DNA from: Faecalibacterium sp. UBA1819
GTDB taxonomy: Bacteria > Bacillota > Clostridia > Oscillospirales > Ruminococcaceae
Direction: 5' to 3'
DNA length: 53,596 bases
Assembly: GCA_002315015.1 (NCBI GenBank)
Contig: DCEX01000015.1
Span: forward strand, 25,056 to 78,651
The position numbers and the translations under genes were made by a program. Under the pieces are notes generated by a model. It was not told where the DNA came from. It searched no databases and saw only the letters and a program-made list of their open reading frames with translations. Of the stretch, positions 1-7,703 are shown piece after piece (the first letter of the stretch is position 1; the number at the start of each line of letters is the position of its first letter).

Positions 1-75
1 CCCCCTTTTCCAAGCCTTTTTCCCCCTGCCACTTGGCTTCTTTTTGAATCAGGCGGCAGTTTTTCGACAGTCTCA
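1..75. repeat. Intergenic repeat element, copy 1 (truncated by window edge)
   Basis: This stretch aligns without gaps to 27552-27626, with 68 of 75 positions identical by my hand count. The last 36 bases, including the core TTTTTCGACAGTCTCA, are the same in both. As in the second copy, the repeat stops exactly where a rho-independent terminator hairpin begins (76). The left part of the element lies outside the window, so its other end cannot be inspected. No coding potential is seen. Confidence 0.85.
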
Positions 76-113
76 GGCCATCGGAAAGGGTTTTCCTTTC
101 CGATGGCCTTTTT
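76..113 (+). terminator. Rho-independent terminator for an upstream gene outside the window
   Basis: A perfect 14-bp stem (GGCCATCGGAAAGG with CCTTTCCGATGGCC) closes a short loop and is followed by TTTTTCTT. The U-tract lies on the + strand, so it serves a rightward gene that ends left of the window. It directly abuts the repeat at 1-75. Confidence 0.8.
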
Positions 114-143
114 CTTGCTGTTTACAATACAAAGCGGTGGGGG

Positions 144-1241
144 TTAAGCAAAACTGATGCTGACAGTGGAAGCTTGCACCACCATGGCGCCCGACGGGGC
201 GCTGGGCGCGGCAGTGGAAGCGGAAACAGACGATGAAACCCCTGTACCCATGGTGGGAGCTGCGCTGTAAATTTCGCTTTTGTGGCGTGCTTCTGCCACA
301 CGGCGTGCGCGGTCTTGCTCCAAATAAACTTCTATGCTTGCTTGTTTTAAATAGGCTTGCTCCTGGGCGGTGCGAGCCGATTTTTTCTTAGAAAGCAGCC
401 GCCGGGCTTCCTGGGCTTCTTCCAACTGTCTTTGCGCAATCTCACGGCGCTGCTGCGCTTGCAGCTGCTGTTCTTTTTGCAGCTGTGTAATCTTCTTTTT
501 TGAGCGAGAAATGGCGCCGCGCAGCTGATTGGCAACAAACCGGAGCTGCTCTTTTTCGGTTTGGTCGGCATCGTTCATCGCGCGGCGCACTTGGTTCAGC
601 TTGACATAGGCGTTGGAGATCACGCCGCGCACCTGCATGACGCTGCCTGCGCGGTTGAGTTTGCCGTACACGGAAACGGCACTGTTCATCAAAGTGTTCG
701 TCTTTGACACGCGGTACAAATCTTTGTTTTTTTCTGCTTTCTCTTGCGCTTCCCGCATCCGTTCAAACAGCGTTTTCATGTTTTCCTGCTGCGTCTGCTC
801 CCACTGTGAAACGGTGGGGGTCTGAACGGTAAACGAGGTTTTTTCTTTGTCGGTTAAGAGAACGCCCATGCCGCTGACATTGGGCGAAGACGGCGTAGTT
901 AACTCCTGCACAGCTCCGGTTAAAATTTGAATGCCGCGCTCAAAGGAGGCTTGGCTTTTTCCCATTGCGTGCAGAAAATCCTCACTGACAAATAAAACAG
1001 AGCCGTTGCGGGCGCTGTAATATAAATCGGAGACATCTTTGTTGCTGTACTTGCCGATGCGCACGGTTAAACTGTCATACTGCTTGCCCAAATCCGCCAA
1101 GTATTGCTTCGCGCGTTCTAACCAGCTTGTAGTTTGATAGGAGAGCGCGCGTTCGGAAAGACGCTCGCGGCCAATAGGTACGGACTGTGTGGAAACAGAA
1201 GAAACAGAAGAAACCGGTTCGCTGCGTTTGATTTTTTCCAT
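144..1241 (-). CDS. Hypothetical coiled-coil protein, 365 aa
   Basis: I do not recognise a family. The start is set by a clear GGGAGG site 7 bases before the ATG at 1241; an in-frame ATG 33 bases upstream lacks such a site. There is no signal peptide or membrane segment. The N-terminal ~25 residues are Ser/Val-rich, and the middle is charged and helical. Roughly residues 230-330 are a Gln/Glu/Lys/Arg-rich stretch typical of a long coiled coil (QLQKEQQLQAQQRREIAQRQ). The C-terminus is a Ser/Ala/Pro/Val low-complexity tail. It is transcribed away from ruvX as a single gene. The product is probably cytoplasmic and structural or scaffold-like, but that is inferred only from composition. Confidence 0.75.
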   Translation of the reverse strand: MEKIKRSEPVSSVSSVSTQSVPIGRERLSERALSYQTTSWLERAKQYLADLGKQYDSLTVRIGKYSNKDVSDLYYSARNGSVLFVSEDFLHAMGKSQASFERGIQILTGAVQELTTPSSPNVSGMGVLLTDKEKTSFTVQTPTVSQWEQTQQENMKTLFERMREAQEKAEKNKDLYRVSKTNTLMNSAVSVYGKLNRAGSVMQVRGVISNAYVKLNQVRRAMNDADQTEKEQLRFVANQLRGAISRSKKKITQLQKEQQLQAQQRREIAQRQLEEAQEARRLLSKKKSARTAQEQAYLKQASIEVYLEQDRARRVAEARHKSEIYSAAPTMGTGVSSSVSASTAAPSAPSGAMVVQASTVSISFA

Positions 1242-1351
1242 AAAGCATCCTCCCTTTTTTGCTCGCCACAACACGATTCTTGATTGCTAAGAAAAATCTT
1301 CTCTTTGGTAAAGTTATCCAACAAAAAGAAGGAAATGAAAGTGGCCGTTGG

Positions 1352-1379
1352 TTGCAAAAGCGTTTGTATATGATATACT
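1352..1379 (+). promoter_or_regulatory. Sigma-A-type promoter of ruvX
   Basis: TTGCAA (1352-1357) and TATACT (1374-1379) are separated by 16 bases, about 33 bases upstream of the ruvX start codon. It lies in the divergent gap between the coiled-coil gene and ruvX. Confidence 0.6.
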
Positions 1380-1412
1380 GAAAAGGAAAAAAGCGAAAGG
1401 GAACGGAATTTT

Positions 1413-1847
1413 ATGAAAATTATGTCTGTTGATTTTGGAGACGCCCGCACGGGTTTGGCTATTTGTGACCCGACGGAGTTTTTGGCCAGCCCCGTGGGGA
1501 CGATTAAAGAGAAAAACTTTTTAAAAGCAGCCGGGCAAATTGCCGACGCAGCAAAGCAGCAAGGGGCGCAAATGCTCGTAGTCGGTTTGCCGCGCAATAT
1601 GGACGGAACAGAAGGCGCCCGCGCGGAGAAGTGCCGCGCAATGGGCGAAAAGCTGGAAGAATTAACGCAGCTTCCCGTCGTGATGTGGGATGAAAGAAGA
1701 ACGACGGTGTCGGCTTCGGCGGTGCTGACGGAAAACGGCACATTTGGCAAAAAGCGCAAAGAACAGCTCGACGCTGTTGCCGCTGTGATTATTTTGGAAA
1801 ATTATTTGCAGCGCCGCAAACATGAAGCCCAGCAAAGCGGCACATAA
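1413..1847 (+). CDS. ruvX: Putative Holliday junction resolvase / pre-16S rRNA nuclease RuvX (YqgF)
   Basis: The 144-aa protein has the usual YqgF length (about 140). It begins MKIMSVDFGDARTGLA, the RNase H-like strand carrying the first catalytic Asp with the DxGxxRxG-like motif. It continues with VVGLPRNMDGTEG (the GLP..MDG motif) and WDERRTTVSA (the DER.ST-type motif with catalytic acids), and ends in an Asp/Ala-rich helix holding the last acidic residue (DAVAAVIILENYL). Family members are linked to 16S rRNA 5'-end maturation and were proposed as Holliday junction resolvases. It has its own promoter and is followed 27 bases later by a DUF1266 gene on the same strand. Confidence 0.92.
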   Translation: MKIMSVDFGDARTGLAICDPTEFLASPVGTIKEKNFLKAAGQIADAAKQQGAQMLVVGLPRNMDGTEGARAEKCRAMGEKLEELTQLPVVMWDERRTTVSASAVLTENGTFGKKRKEQLDAVAAVIILENYLQRRKHEAQQSGT

Positions 1848-1874
1848 ACGGAAAAATCGGTTGAGGGGGAACAA

Positions 1875-3083
1875 ATGATGCGGGGAAAAGTTTCGCTGAA
1901 CATGACGGTTTGTATACTTGTTTCTTCGGTGCTGGCGTTCATTCTTGCGCTGCCCATTGCCTTTGTTTTGAAGAGTCCGCTGTATGAGTGGAAAATGAGC
2001 AGGCTCGACCTTTCACAGGGGAGCATTGGTTCCGAGGCGACAAGCGAGATTCCTGTGGCAAAGTCGATTGACGATATGACAAAGATGGAGCAATTCACCA
2101 TTGAAGTATCAGTGCTGAACAGTACCATTCCTCTGGATGGAACCTACTATTGGCGTGTCAAGCTGCCCAGCGGCGAAACCGTTGCAGCACTGATCCATCA
2201 AGACGCCGTACAGGAGTTTGAAGATGAGTATGTTGTGCGCCTTCCGATTGGCCGCTGGGTTCCGTGGAAGCATACGTCAGGGGAAAGAGAGGACTACGAG
2301 GCTTACTATGACCGCAGCTTCACAGACTTTTCCTACTATGTGGATATGGAGGGCGATTTTGCAAAGGTAACGACCGAATCGGACACGTTTGGGCAGGTGT
2401 TCGGCATTTCGATGCTGCTCTTTTATGCCCTTATTTTATGGGTAATTCGTCGGGAAGGTGTCAAACGCGGCTGGTTCCCGCCGGAACTGTTAAAAAAGAA
2501 ATACAACGAAACCGCAAAAGAAACGCAGCCCGCCGATGATACCGAAAAATGGTGCTTATCAACATACGCGATTTGGGCCGCTTACATTGGAAATGTCAAG
2601 CTGATTGCCGGACACACCAAAATTCCGCGCAACCAGAACATGATGGCAAAAATTTTGTCGCGCGATTGGGGCATTAACAACGCCGAGGAAGGCGTTGATA
2701 TGATTCGGCAGCTGACGGACCCAAACGGATACAACGGAACCGACCATGTTTCCTTGGCGTGGGACTGGTGCCGTGCCATGCAGCTGATCGGCTGCTTTTT
2801 CCTGTGCGGCTACATTGACCGCCAGCAAATGCGTGACTTATCCTGCCAGGTGGGCCGCAAAATTCAAAAGGAGTTTTCGGGCTGGGAAGATTTGTGCCAA
2901 AATTATCTCAGCGGCTATACGCGCTGGAGAGTTTCTATTTCGCCGCAGGCAACAAACTTAGTGCAGGAGCGTCATCAGATTTATCAAAAATTGTGTCAAA
3001 TGCCCGAAGGCCCGTACACGATTGCCTTTAAAACCTTTTTAACGGAAACCTTGTGGGACGAAGGCGAAGACGATGAGGCCTAA
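1875..3083 (+). CDS. Membrane protein with C-terminal DUF1266 domain, 402 aa
   Basis: A transmembrane helix lies at about residues 9-31 and a second at about 175-195. Between them is a ~140-residue presumably extracellular region rich in Tyr and acidic residues. From about residue 235 onward the protein matches the DUF1266 pattern: WGINNAEEG, then AWDWCRAMQLIG, GYIDRQQM and a final W-rich YLSGYTRWR. DUF1266 has no established biochemical function; members are usually soluble, so the two N-terminal membrane spans add a sensor-like topology (inference). The start has GAGGGGGA just upstream. It follows ruvX and ends at a strong bidirectional terminator. Confidence 0.8.
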   Translation: MMRGKVSLNMTVCILVSSVLAFILALPIAFVLKSPLYEWKMSRLDLSQGSIGSEATSEIPVAKSIDDMTKMEQFTIEVSVLNSTIPLDGTYYWRVKLPSGETVAALIHQDAVQEFEDEYVVRLPIGRWVPWKHTSGEREDYEAYYDRSFTDFSYYVDMEGDFAKVTTESDTFGQVFGISMLLFYALILWVIRREGVKRGWFPPELLKKKYNETAKETQPADDTEKWCLSTYAIWAAYIGNVKLIAGHTKIPRNQNMMAKILSRDWGINNAEEGVDMIRQLTDPNGYNGTDHVSLAWDWCRAMQLIGCFFLCGYIDRQQMRDLSCQVGRKIQKEFSGWEDLCQNYLSGYTRWRVSISPQATNLVQERHQIYQKLCQMPEGPYTIAFKTFLTETLWDEGEDDEA

Positions 3084-3095
3084 TACGCCATCATA

Positions 3096-3156
3096 AAAAG
3101 ACACCCCATTCACAAAGCGGCTCAGTCAGCCGCTTTTAGGAATGGGGTGTCTTTGC
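3096..3156. terminator. Bidirectional terminator between convergent genes
   Basis: The long arms AAAGACACCCCATTC and GAATGGGGTGTCTTT enclose a second small hairpin (AAGCGGC/GCCGCTT). A/T runs on both outer sides let it act for the rightward DUF1266 gene and the leftward DUF3842 gene. Confidence 0.8.
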
Positions 3157-3189
3157 TGAAAGCAAACGTACAGCCGGAACGTCCGTGCC

Positions 3190-3612
3190 TTATGCCTCGG
3201 GCTGCGCCAGTGCCGCGCCAATGATGTTTGCGGCGTCTTCAATCAGTTCGTTGAGCGAAAGCTCCGGCAAGCCGGCAACCTTTGTGCCGCATTTTGTAGT
3301 GGGGATTAAAACGCGCAGGGCGGGGCTTTCGGCTACGGCCATCGCCACGGCGGGCGTACATTCGCCCAACATGCTGTTTGCCATCACCAGGCCGAGAGGG
3401 CCTGCCAGAATATCGGCGCGTGCGGCATTGACGACAGCGGCGTTTTCACCGGTTGCACCGGCGTGCGCGCCCGCGCGAAGCATTGCCGTAGTGGCCACAG
3501 AGTTCAGCCCCACGGCAATCAGCTCGGCCTTGGTGCTCTGCTTGCTCAGCCGCTCAATCAGGCGCTTGCCGAACCCGCCGCCTTGGCCGTCAATGATCAC
3601 AATTCGTTTCAT
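3190..3612 (-). CDS. DUF3842 family protein, 140 aa
   Basis: The sequence opens with MKRIVIIDGQGGGFGKRLIE, the highly conserved glycine-rich beginning of the DUF3842 family found in Clostridia, which resembles a Rossmann-type nucleotide-binding turn. The rest is Ala/Val/Gly-rich alternating strands and helices with no membrane span. The start at 3612 has AGGAGG at good spacing, so an upstream in-frame ATG is discarded. It lies 51 bases downstream of cardiolipin synthase on the same strand and probably shares its transcript. The biochemical function of the family is not known to me. Confidence 0.85.
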   Translation of the reverse strand: MKRIVIIDGQGGGFGKRLIERLSKQSTKAELIAVGLNSVATTAMLRAGAHAGATGENAAVVNAARADILAGPLGLVMANSMLGECTPAVAMAVAESPALRVLIPTTKCGTKVAGLPELSLNELIEDAANIIGAALAQPEA

Positions 3613-3663
3613 AGTGTTTGAACCTCCTGTGCAGTGCATCACTGCAGTTTTTTCAATGAAGTA

Positions 3664-5205
3664 TCACATCAGCGGTGCAAAGAAGCGCAGAAAGATTTGC
3701 GCAATCCATTTGTAAAGCGGAACATGCTGACAGTCCTTTTTGCTGACCTCTCGGCTCTCACGCATGGTGGCCAAAAAGTCGCGCTTAACTTCTTTTACCA
3801 TATCGCCGCCGTAAAAAATACAGCAGTTTTCAAAATGGAGATATAAGCTGCGATAGTCCATATTGGCGCTGCCCACAATGGCGGCTTCGTCATCGCTGAC
3901 ATACATTTTTGCGTGAATAAAGCCGGGTGTATATTCGTAAATGCGCACGCCCGCGCGCATCAACCGGGCGTAATAGCTTTGTGTAACGTAGTAAACATAC
4001 CACTTATCAGGAATACCCGGCGTGATAATGCGCACATCTACGCCGCTTTTTGCCGCCAGACAAAGGCTGCTGGCCATTTCGTTGTCGATAATCAAATAGG
4101 GCGTTGTGATATAAACATAGTGGCGTGCCCGCTGGATCAGGGCAGAATACACGCTTTCCGACACGTTTTCGTCATCAATGGGGGAATCGTCGTAAGGCTG
4201 TACGAAATTGGTTTCGTGAGGGTAGCGTGTTTGAGGCCAATACTGCCGGAACTGCGTCTCCTCGCCGCATGAAAAAGACCATGCCTTTAAAAAAGTGGTG
4301 GTCAGGCTGTACACAGCCGGCCCTTTTAACATCAAGGCTGTGTCTTTCCAAACGCCAAAGCGGCGGCGGACATTGATATATTCATCGGCAAAATTAAGGC
4401 CGCCCGTGAAGCCTACTTCACCGTCAATGACGGCAATTTTTCGGTGGTCGCGGTGGTTCAGCATCTTGTAGTCGGAAATGTGCAGCGAGAAATGAACCGG
4501 ATTAAAGCGGAAACATTTGATGCCGCAGCGCCGCAAAGTTTCTTCATAATCGGAAGGCAGTGTGAACAAGCTGCCGATGCCGTCAAAAATCACGCGCACG
4601 TCAACGCCTTGGGCGGCTTTGCGTTTTAAGATTTTCAGTGTTTCGTTCCACATGCGCCCTTCTTGGATAATGAAATACTCCAAAAAAATAAAGCGCCGCG
4701 CTTTTTGCAGTTCCTGCAGAAAGCTTTCAAAAAAATTTTGCCCCATCGGGTAATACGCACACTTGGTAGCGGTGTAAACAGGGGCTGCCGCGTGGGTGGA
4801 CAGGTAATCCGACACGGGACGAAAATTAGGATGGGCAGCAGCCATGGCACAGGCCGCCGTTTTATCGGGCTGAATTGCCCCTGCGGCGCGATGCTCAATT
4901 TCCAGCAGAGTGCGTGCGCTTTTCGGCTTAATAATGCGTTTTCCCCAAAAAAAGTAAAATAGAAGCCCGGACAGCGGCATCAGCAGAATAATCAGCATCC
5001 ACATGATTTTATAGGAGGGGTTGGTGTCTGTGCGCTCTAAAATGGCAAGCGCAAGCAAAACGCCGCCCACGGTAATGCCCAGATAGGCCACCGAACCAAA
5101 GCGGCTGAATTGCAGCGTAAGCCATAAAAAAAGCCCCAATTGCAGCACAATCATCACCGAAAAAAGAAAGCTTCGGGATAAAGCAAACTTTAAAAGTTTT
5201 TTCAA
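3664..5205 (-). CDS. cls: Cardiolipin synthase, 513 aa
   Basis: Phospholipase D-superfamily enzyme predicted to condense two phosphatidylglycerols into cardiolipin plus glycerol at the cytoplasmic membrane. Two N-terminal membrane helices (about residues 10-30 and 35-60) are followed by the PLDc_N motif region around residues 60-75 (YFFWGKRI). Two HKD motifs are visible: HRDHRKIAVIDG near residue 250 and HAKMYVSDDEAAIVGSANMD near 430. The start is a TTG with AAAGGA 7-8 bases upstream. It precedes the DUF3842 gene. Together with plsY at 43 kb it covers two separate steps of phospholipid synthesis. Motifs appear intact. Confidence 0.93.
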   Translation of the reverse strand: MKKLLKFALSRSFLFSVMIVLQLGLFLWLTLQFSRFGSVAYLGITVGGVLLALAILERTDTNPSYKIMWMLIILLMPLSGLLFYFFWGKRIIKPKSARTLLEIEHRAAGAIQPDKTAACAMAAAHPNFRPVSDYLSTHAAAPVYTATKCAYYPMGQNFFESFLQELQKARRFIFLEYFIIQEGRMWNETLKILKRKAAQGVDVRVIFDGIGSLFTLPSDYEETLRRCGIKCFRFNPVHFSLHISDYKMLNHRDHRKIAVIDGEVGFTGGLNFADEYINVRRRFGVWKDTALMLKGPAVYSLTTTFLKAWSFSCGEETQFRQYWPQTRYPHETNFVQPYDDSPIDDENVSESVYSALIQRARHYVYITTPYLIIDNEMASSLCLAAKSGVDVRIITPGIPDKWYVYYVTQSYYARLMRAGVRIYEYTPGFIHAKMYVSDDEAAIVGSANMDYRSLYLHFENCCIFYGGDMVKEVKRDFLATMRESREVSKKDCQHVPLYKWIAQIFLRFFAPLM

Positions 5206-5387
5206 AATAAGTCCTTTCTTCCTTGTACAAGATGCAGCCTTTGTGAAAAGCTGCTGGATAGGAAAAGCGGCAGTCCGTCAAAGGAGCTGCCGCGGGCATT
5301 TCACGAACAGACTTAGCCGAAACCGCAGCGAAAAAAAACCGGTGCGTTCGGCTGCTCTGTTTTTTATTATATCACAAAATCAGTAAA

Positions 5388-5412
5388 AAACCAGTGCAGT
5401 GCGCACTGGTTG
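5388..5412 (-). terminator. Terminator of the cyclophilin lipoprotein gene
   Basis: On the minus strand ACCAGTGC pairs with GCACTGGT around a short loop and is followed by TTTTTT (the complement of 5385-5390). Confidence 0.65.
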
Positions 5413-5430
5413 GTACACAAAACAGGACGA

Positions 5431-6249
5431 CTACGCCGCAGCGGAAGCGGCAGTTGAGGCCGACGCGGAAACAGAGCCGGAAGCGGGGACAGAAGCCGCG
5501 GAAGAAGCGGGATCGGATGTGGCTTCCGCCGCAGGATCATAGGTGGAAAAGGTGATTTGAAGAATTTCAACCGGCTCAACCGGACGTTTGTCGTCATCGG
5601 TCTTTACTTGGTTGATTGCGTCCACCACGTCCATTCCGCTGTAAACCTGGCCAAACACGGTATCCAGCCCATCTAAATAAGGGGCGCCGCCCACTTGCCG
5701 GTAGGAGGAAATAGCGCTTTCCGACAGCCCGGCCTCTGAAAGCGTTTTTTCAGAAGAAGCCGATATGGAGTCTGCCGGTGTGGAAACAATATAAAACTGG
5801 CTGTAATTGGAAACGGAACCGTCCGTGGAATTTGCCGTGGCAAGTGCACCGGAATAATGGCGCAAGAGCGCGCTGGTTTCGTTGGGGTAAGCAGCGTTAT
5901 TCCAAATGGATGCGCCGGACTTGCCCGTTCCGGTTGCATCGCCGCCTTGAATGGCAAAATCGCGTTCGACGCGGTGAAAAATGCTTCCGTTAAAATATCC
6001 TTGCCGGGCGAGTGTGGTAAAATTTTCCACCGCCATCGGCGCTTGTTCGGGGAATAAAACCACCCGAATATCGCCCATACTGGTGGAGATGATGGCAATG
6101 GGAGCGCCGGCGCTGGGGGCTTGCAGCTGCAACTCGGCAGAATCGATTTGCGTGGGCCGCGAAGACGTAAAAAGCTTCGTGCTGGAGCAGCCTGCCAACA
6201 TCAAGGAAACTGAAAGACAAAAAATAAAACCAATCATGCGTAATTTCAA
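5431..6249 (-). CDS. Peptidyl-prolyl cis-trans isomerase (cyclophilin type) lipoprotein, 272 aa
   Basis: Extracytoplasmic foldase anchored to the membrane by lipid. The N-terminus is a signal peptide ending in the lipobox LAGC (Cys about residue 20). The cyclophilin fold follows, with motifs such as FTTLARQGYFNGSIFHRVERD (shortened: NGSIFHR, the active-site Arg/Phe region), QGGDATGTGKSG, and FGQVYSGMDVVDAINQVKTD near the end. The last ~35 residues are a Ser/Ala/Pro low-complexity tail. The preferred start is a TTG at 6249, since GGAAGG lies 8 bases upstream; a GTG three codons earlier would sit directly on that site. It stands alone between its terminator and the divergent DUF1292 gene. Confidence 0.92.
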   Translation of the reverse strand: MKLRMIGFIFCLSVSLMLAGCSSTKLFTSSRPTQIDSAELQLQAPSAGAPIAIISTSMGDIRVVLFPEQAPMAVENFTTLARQGYFNGSIFHRVERDFAIQGGDATGTGKSGASIWNNAAYPNETSALLRHYSGALATANSTDGSVSNYSQFYIVSTPADSISASSEKTLSEAGLSESAISSYRQVGGAPYLDGLDTVFGQVYSGMDVVDAINQVKTDDDKRPVEPVEILQITFSTYDPAAEATSDPASSAASVPASGSVSASASTAASAAA

Positions 6250-6407
6250 AGCGTTCACCCTTCCGCTGCTTGTTGAATTAGAAACCTTTCAAAGCGGAGA
6301 ATCCAATGTCCGCACAACAGGAAAGGTTTGAAAAACACTTTTCCGGTCAACATTATAGCATAAACAGGGAAAAATGAGTGAAGATAGTGTAAATTTATTC
6401 TTCCCGC

Positions 6408-6436
6408 TTGACCATACGATATTTTTCATGTAAAAT
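6408..6436 (+). promoter_or_regulatory. Sigma-A-type promoter of the DUF1292 gene
   Basis: TTGACC (6408-6413), a 17-base spacer and TAAAAT (6431-6436) lie about 55 bases before the start codon. Confidence 0.6.
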
Positions 6437-6490
6437 AATAGCAGACAAAACAGAATGCAGCAATGCTTGAAAATAGAAGGAGTATTTTTT

Positions 6491-6796
6491 ATGCCGATGG
6501 AAGAGGAATTTGATTACACGCCCGATTTGATTACCTTGGAGGACGAAAAAGGCGTGGAGCATCAGTGTGAAGTGATTGATGCGGCAGATTACAACGGCGA
6601 GCGCTATCTTGCGGTGGTTCCGTATGCGGAGGATCCCGAGAAAATGCTGGAGGAAGACGCCCAGCTGGTTATTATGCGCGTTGTTCAGGACGGCGATGAG
6701 GAGTTTTTGGACATCGTTGAGGATGACGAGGAGCTGGCCGCAGTGAGCGAAGTGTTTGCCGCTCGCTTGGAGGAGCTTTACGACATCGAGCTGTAA
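6491..6796 (+). CDS. DUF1292 family protein, 101 aa
   Basis: Small, very acidic protein. It contains the order typical of DUF1292/YrzB-like proteins: an N-terminal ITLEDEKG-like strand (here LITLEDEKGVEHQCEV), a central RYLAVVPYAE segment, then DEEFLDIVEDDEELAAVSE and a C-terminal helix. The family is widespread in Firmicutes and often lies near ruvX-type genes. Its function is unknown. The start is fixed by AGAAGGAG 8 bases upstream of ATG 6491. A structured RNA follows within 10 bases of the stop codon, so the two may share a transcript. Confidence 0.85.
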   Translation: MPMEEEFDYTPDLITLEDEKGVEHQCEVIDAADYNGERYLAVVPYAEDPEKMLEEDAQLVIMRVVQDGDEEFLDIVEDDEELAAVSEVFAARLEELYDIEL

Positions 6797-6804
6797 GAAA
6801 TTAT

Positions 6805-7001
6805 CCTGCTCTGTTTGATTTGTTGTGCCCATATATAATCCTACTAACCAATCTAAGGGAGCCCGGAGTCCCAGGAAGGGATCGCAGACCTCTCGCCCGG
6901 TTTCGGCCGTAAGCGGAGGAAGGGAGCGTGAAATTTCGGCAGGGCACCCACCTGCCATTTCGGTAGGTTTTGGTGTGGCACAGACGGCAGAGCGGGTTTT
7001 T
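6805..7001 (+). ncRNA. ssrS: Structured RNA, probable 6S RNA
   Basis: About 195 nt form a long closed hairpin-like RNA. CCTGCTCTG (6805-6813) pairs with CAGAGCGGG (6988-6996), and TGTGCC (6824-6829) with GGCACA (6977-6982). CCTAC near 6841 can pair with GTAGG near 6963, and a small GGCAGG/CCTGCC hairpin sits in the 3' half. The 3' arm is followed by TTTTTG. The interior has no convincing ORF. Size, a single long interrupted stem, a central open region and a 3' small hairpin fit 6S RNA, which binds the sigma-A RNA polymerase holoenzyme. I assign it from architecture and general resemblance to clostridial 6S; a covariance-model scan would settle it. Confidence 0.55.
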
Positions 7002-7009
7002 GTTGACAA

Positions 7010-7044
7010 AAAGGACGAGTGCAAAAGCACTCGTCCTTTTTTGC
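7010..7044. terminator. Bidirectional terminator
   Basis: A perfect 10-bp stem GGACGAGTGC / GCACTCGTCC with an AAAA loop, T6 on the right and A5-6 on the left. It can end the rightward DUF1292/6S unit and the leftward NuoE-like gene. Confidence 0.85.
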
Positions 7045-7081
7045 GCTCTTTGGCAAGAAAACGCTCTGCACCTCGGCGGTT

Positions 7082-7558
7082 TTAGGCCTCGCTGCGAAGC
7101 TTGTTTAAAATTTCCAAAACATCCTCTCGTGTGGCGGCCGGGTGAAGCACCTCGTCTACCATAACATTCGGTGCACTGCGGCATTTTTTAAAGCAGTTCT
7201 GCACGCAAAGGCGGATAGAACCATCTTCGGAAATGCCGTTTTTGTCGGGCTTTAGCTCCCCGCGCAAAAGCGCAAGCAAAGAGCTGGCGTGCTGTGAACC
7301 GCAGCGTGCCCCGGTGCAAACGGTAATTTCGTGGCGGTAATCCGCCGATTTTAAATCGGAGTGGAACTTCATTAAAGTGCGAATAATAGAAACCGGCACC
7401 CCGGCGGCTTCGGCGGCACGTTCCTGCAAGGAAACGGGAATACAGCCGTTTGCCTGCTGAAGCTCACGCAGCATGGAAATGATAATGGTTTGGTCGCTTT
7501 TATCGCTGCGCGTGCTATAATATTCTAAAATTTCAGAAATGGTTGTATCAGACTGCAT
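7082..7558 (-). CDS. NuoE-like thioredoxin-fold [2Fe-2S] protein, 158 aa
   Basis: The length and layout match the 24-kDa NuoE/HymA/HndA family: an N-terminal helical bundle (about residues 1-70) followed by a thioredoxin-like [2Fe-2S] domain. The four ligands are visible as C81-x4-C86 (CTGARCG) and C118-x3-C122 (CVQNCFKKC), with an additional Cys at 126. In anaerobes such subunits work with NuoF-type flavoproteins and iron hydrogenases. Here no NuoF or hydrogenase gene is adjacent, so the partner must be elsewhere. The start has AGGAGG before ATG 7558, and a good minus-strand promoter lies upstream. It is a lone gene ending at the bidirectional terminator. Confidence 0.88.
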   Translation of the reverse strand: MQSDTTISEILEYYSTRSDKSDQTIIISMLRELQQANGCIPVSLQERAAEAAGVPVSIIRTLMKFHSDLKSADYRHEITVCTGARCGSQHASSLLALLRGELKPDKNGISEDGSIRLCVQNCFKKCRSAPNVMVDEVLHPAATREDVLEILNKLRSEA

Positions 7559-7622
7559 AAAAACCTCCTGCTATTTGACCAAAAGCGGCAAAAGAATGCC
7601 GCAAAACTTCTTTGTGAAACAT

Positions 7623-7651
7623 ATTATACTATTTTAGTGTTGTTTATGCAA
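7623..7651 (-). promoter_or_regulatory. Sigma-A-type promoter of the NuoE-like gene
   Basis: On the minus strand, TTGCAT (complement of 7646-7651), a 17-base spacer and TATAAT (complement of 7623-7628), ending about 65 bases before the start. Confidence 0.65.
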
Positions 7652-7654
7652 GAG

Positions 7655-7685
7655 AAAAAGAAAAAGCCCCGCCAAAAGGCGGGGC
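7655..7685 (-). terminator. Terminator of the Ser/Ala-rich lipoprotein gene
   Basis: On the minus strand GCCCCGCC-TTTT-GGCGGGGC is followed by TTTTTCTTTTTC. It sits between the lipoprotein gene and the promoter of the next leftward gene, insulating the two. Confidence 0.85.
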
Positions 7686-7703
7686 GAATGCACAAAGCTA
7701 AAA

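Noticed and set aside
7001..7030. TTGACA-like box at about 7003 after the 6S-like RNA
   Set aside because: No -10 at a proper distance, and the sequence runs directly into the terminator hairpin.
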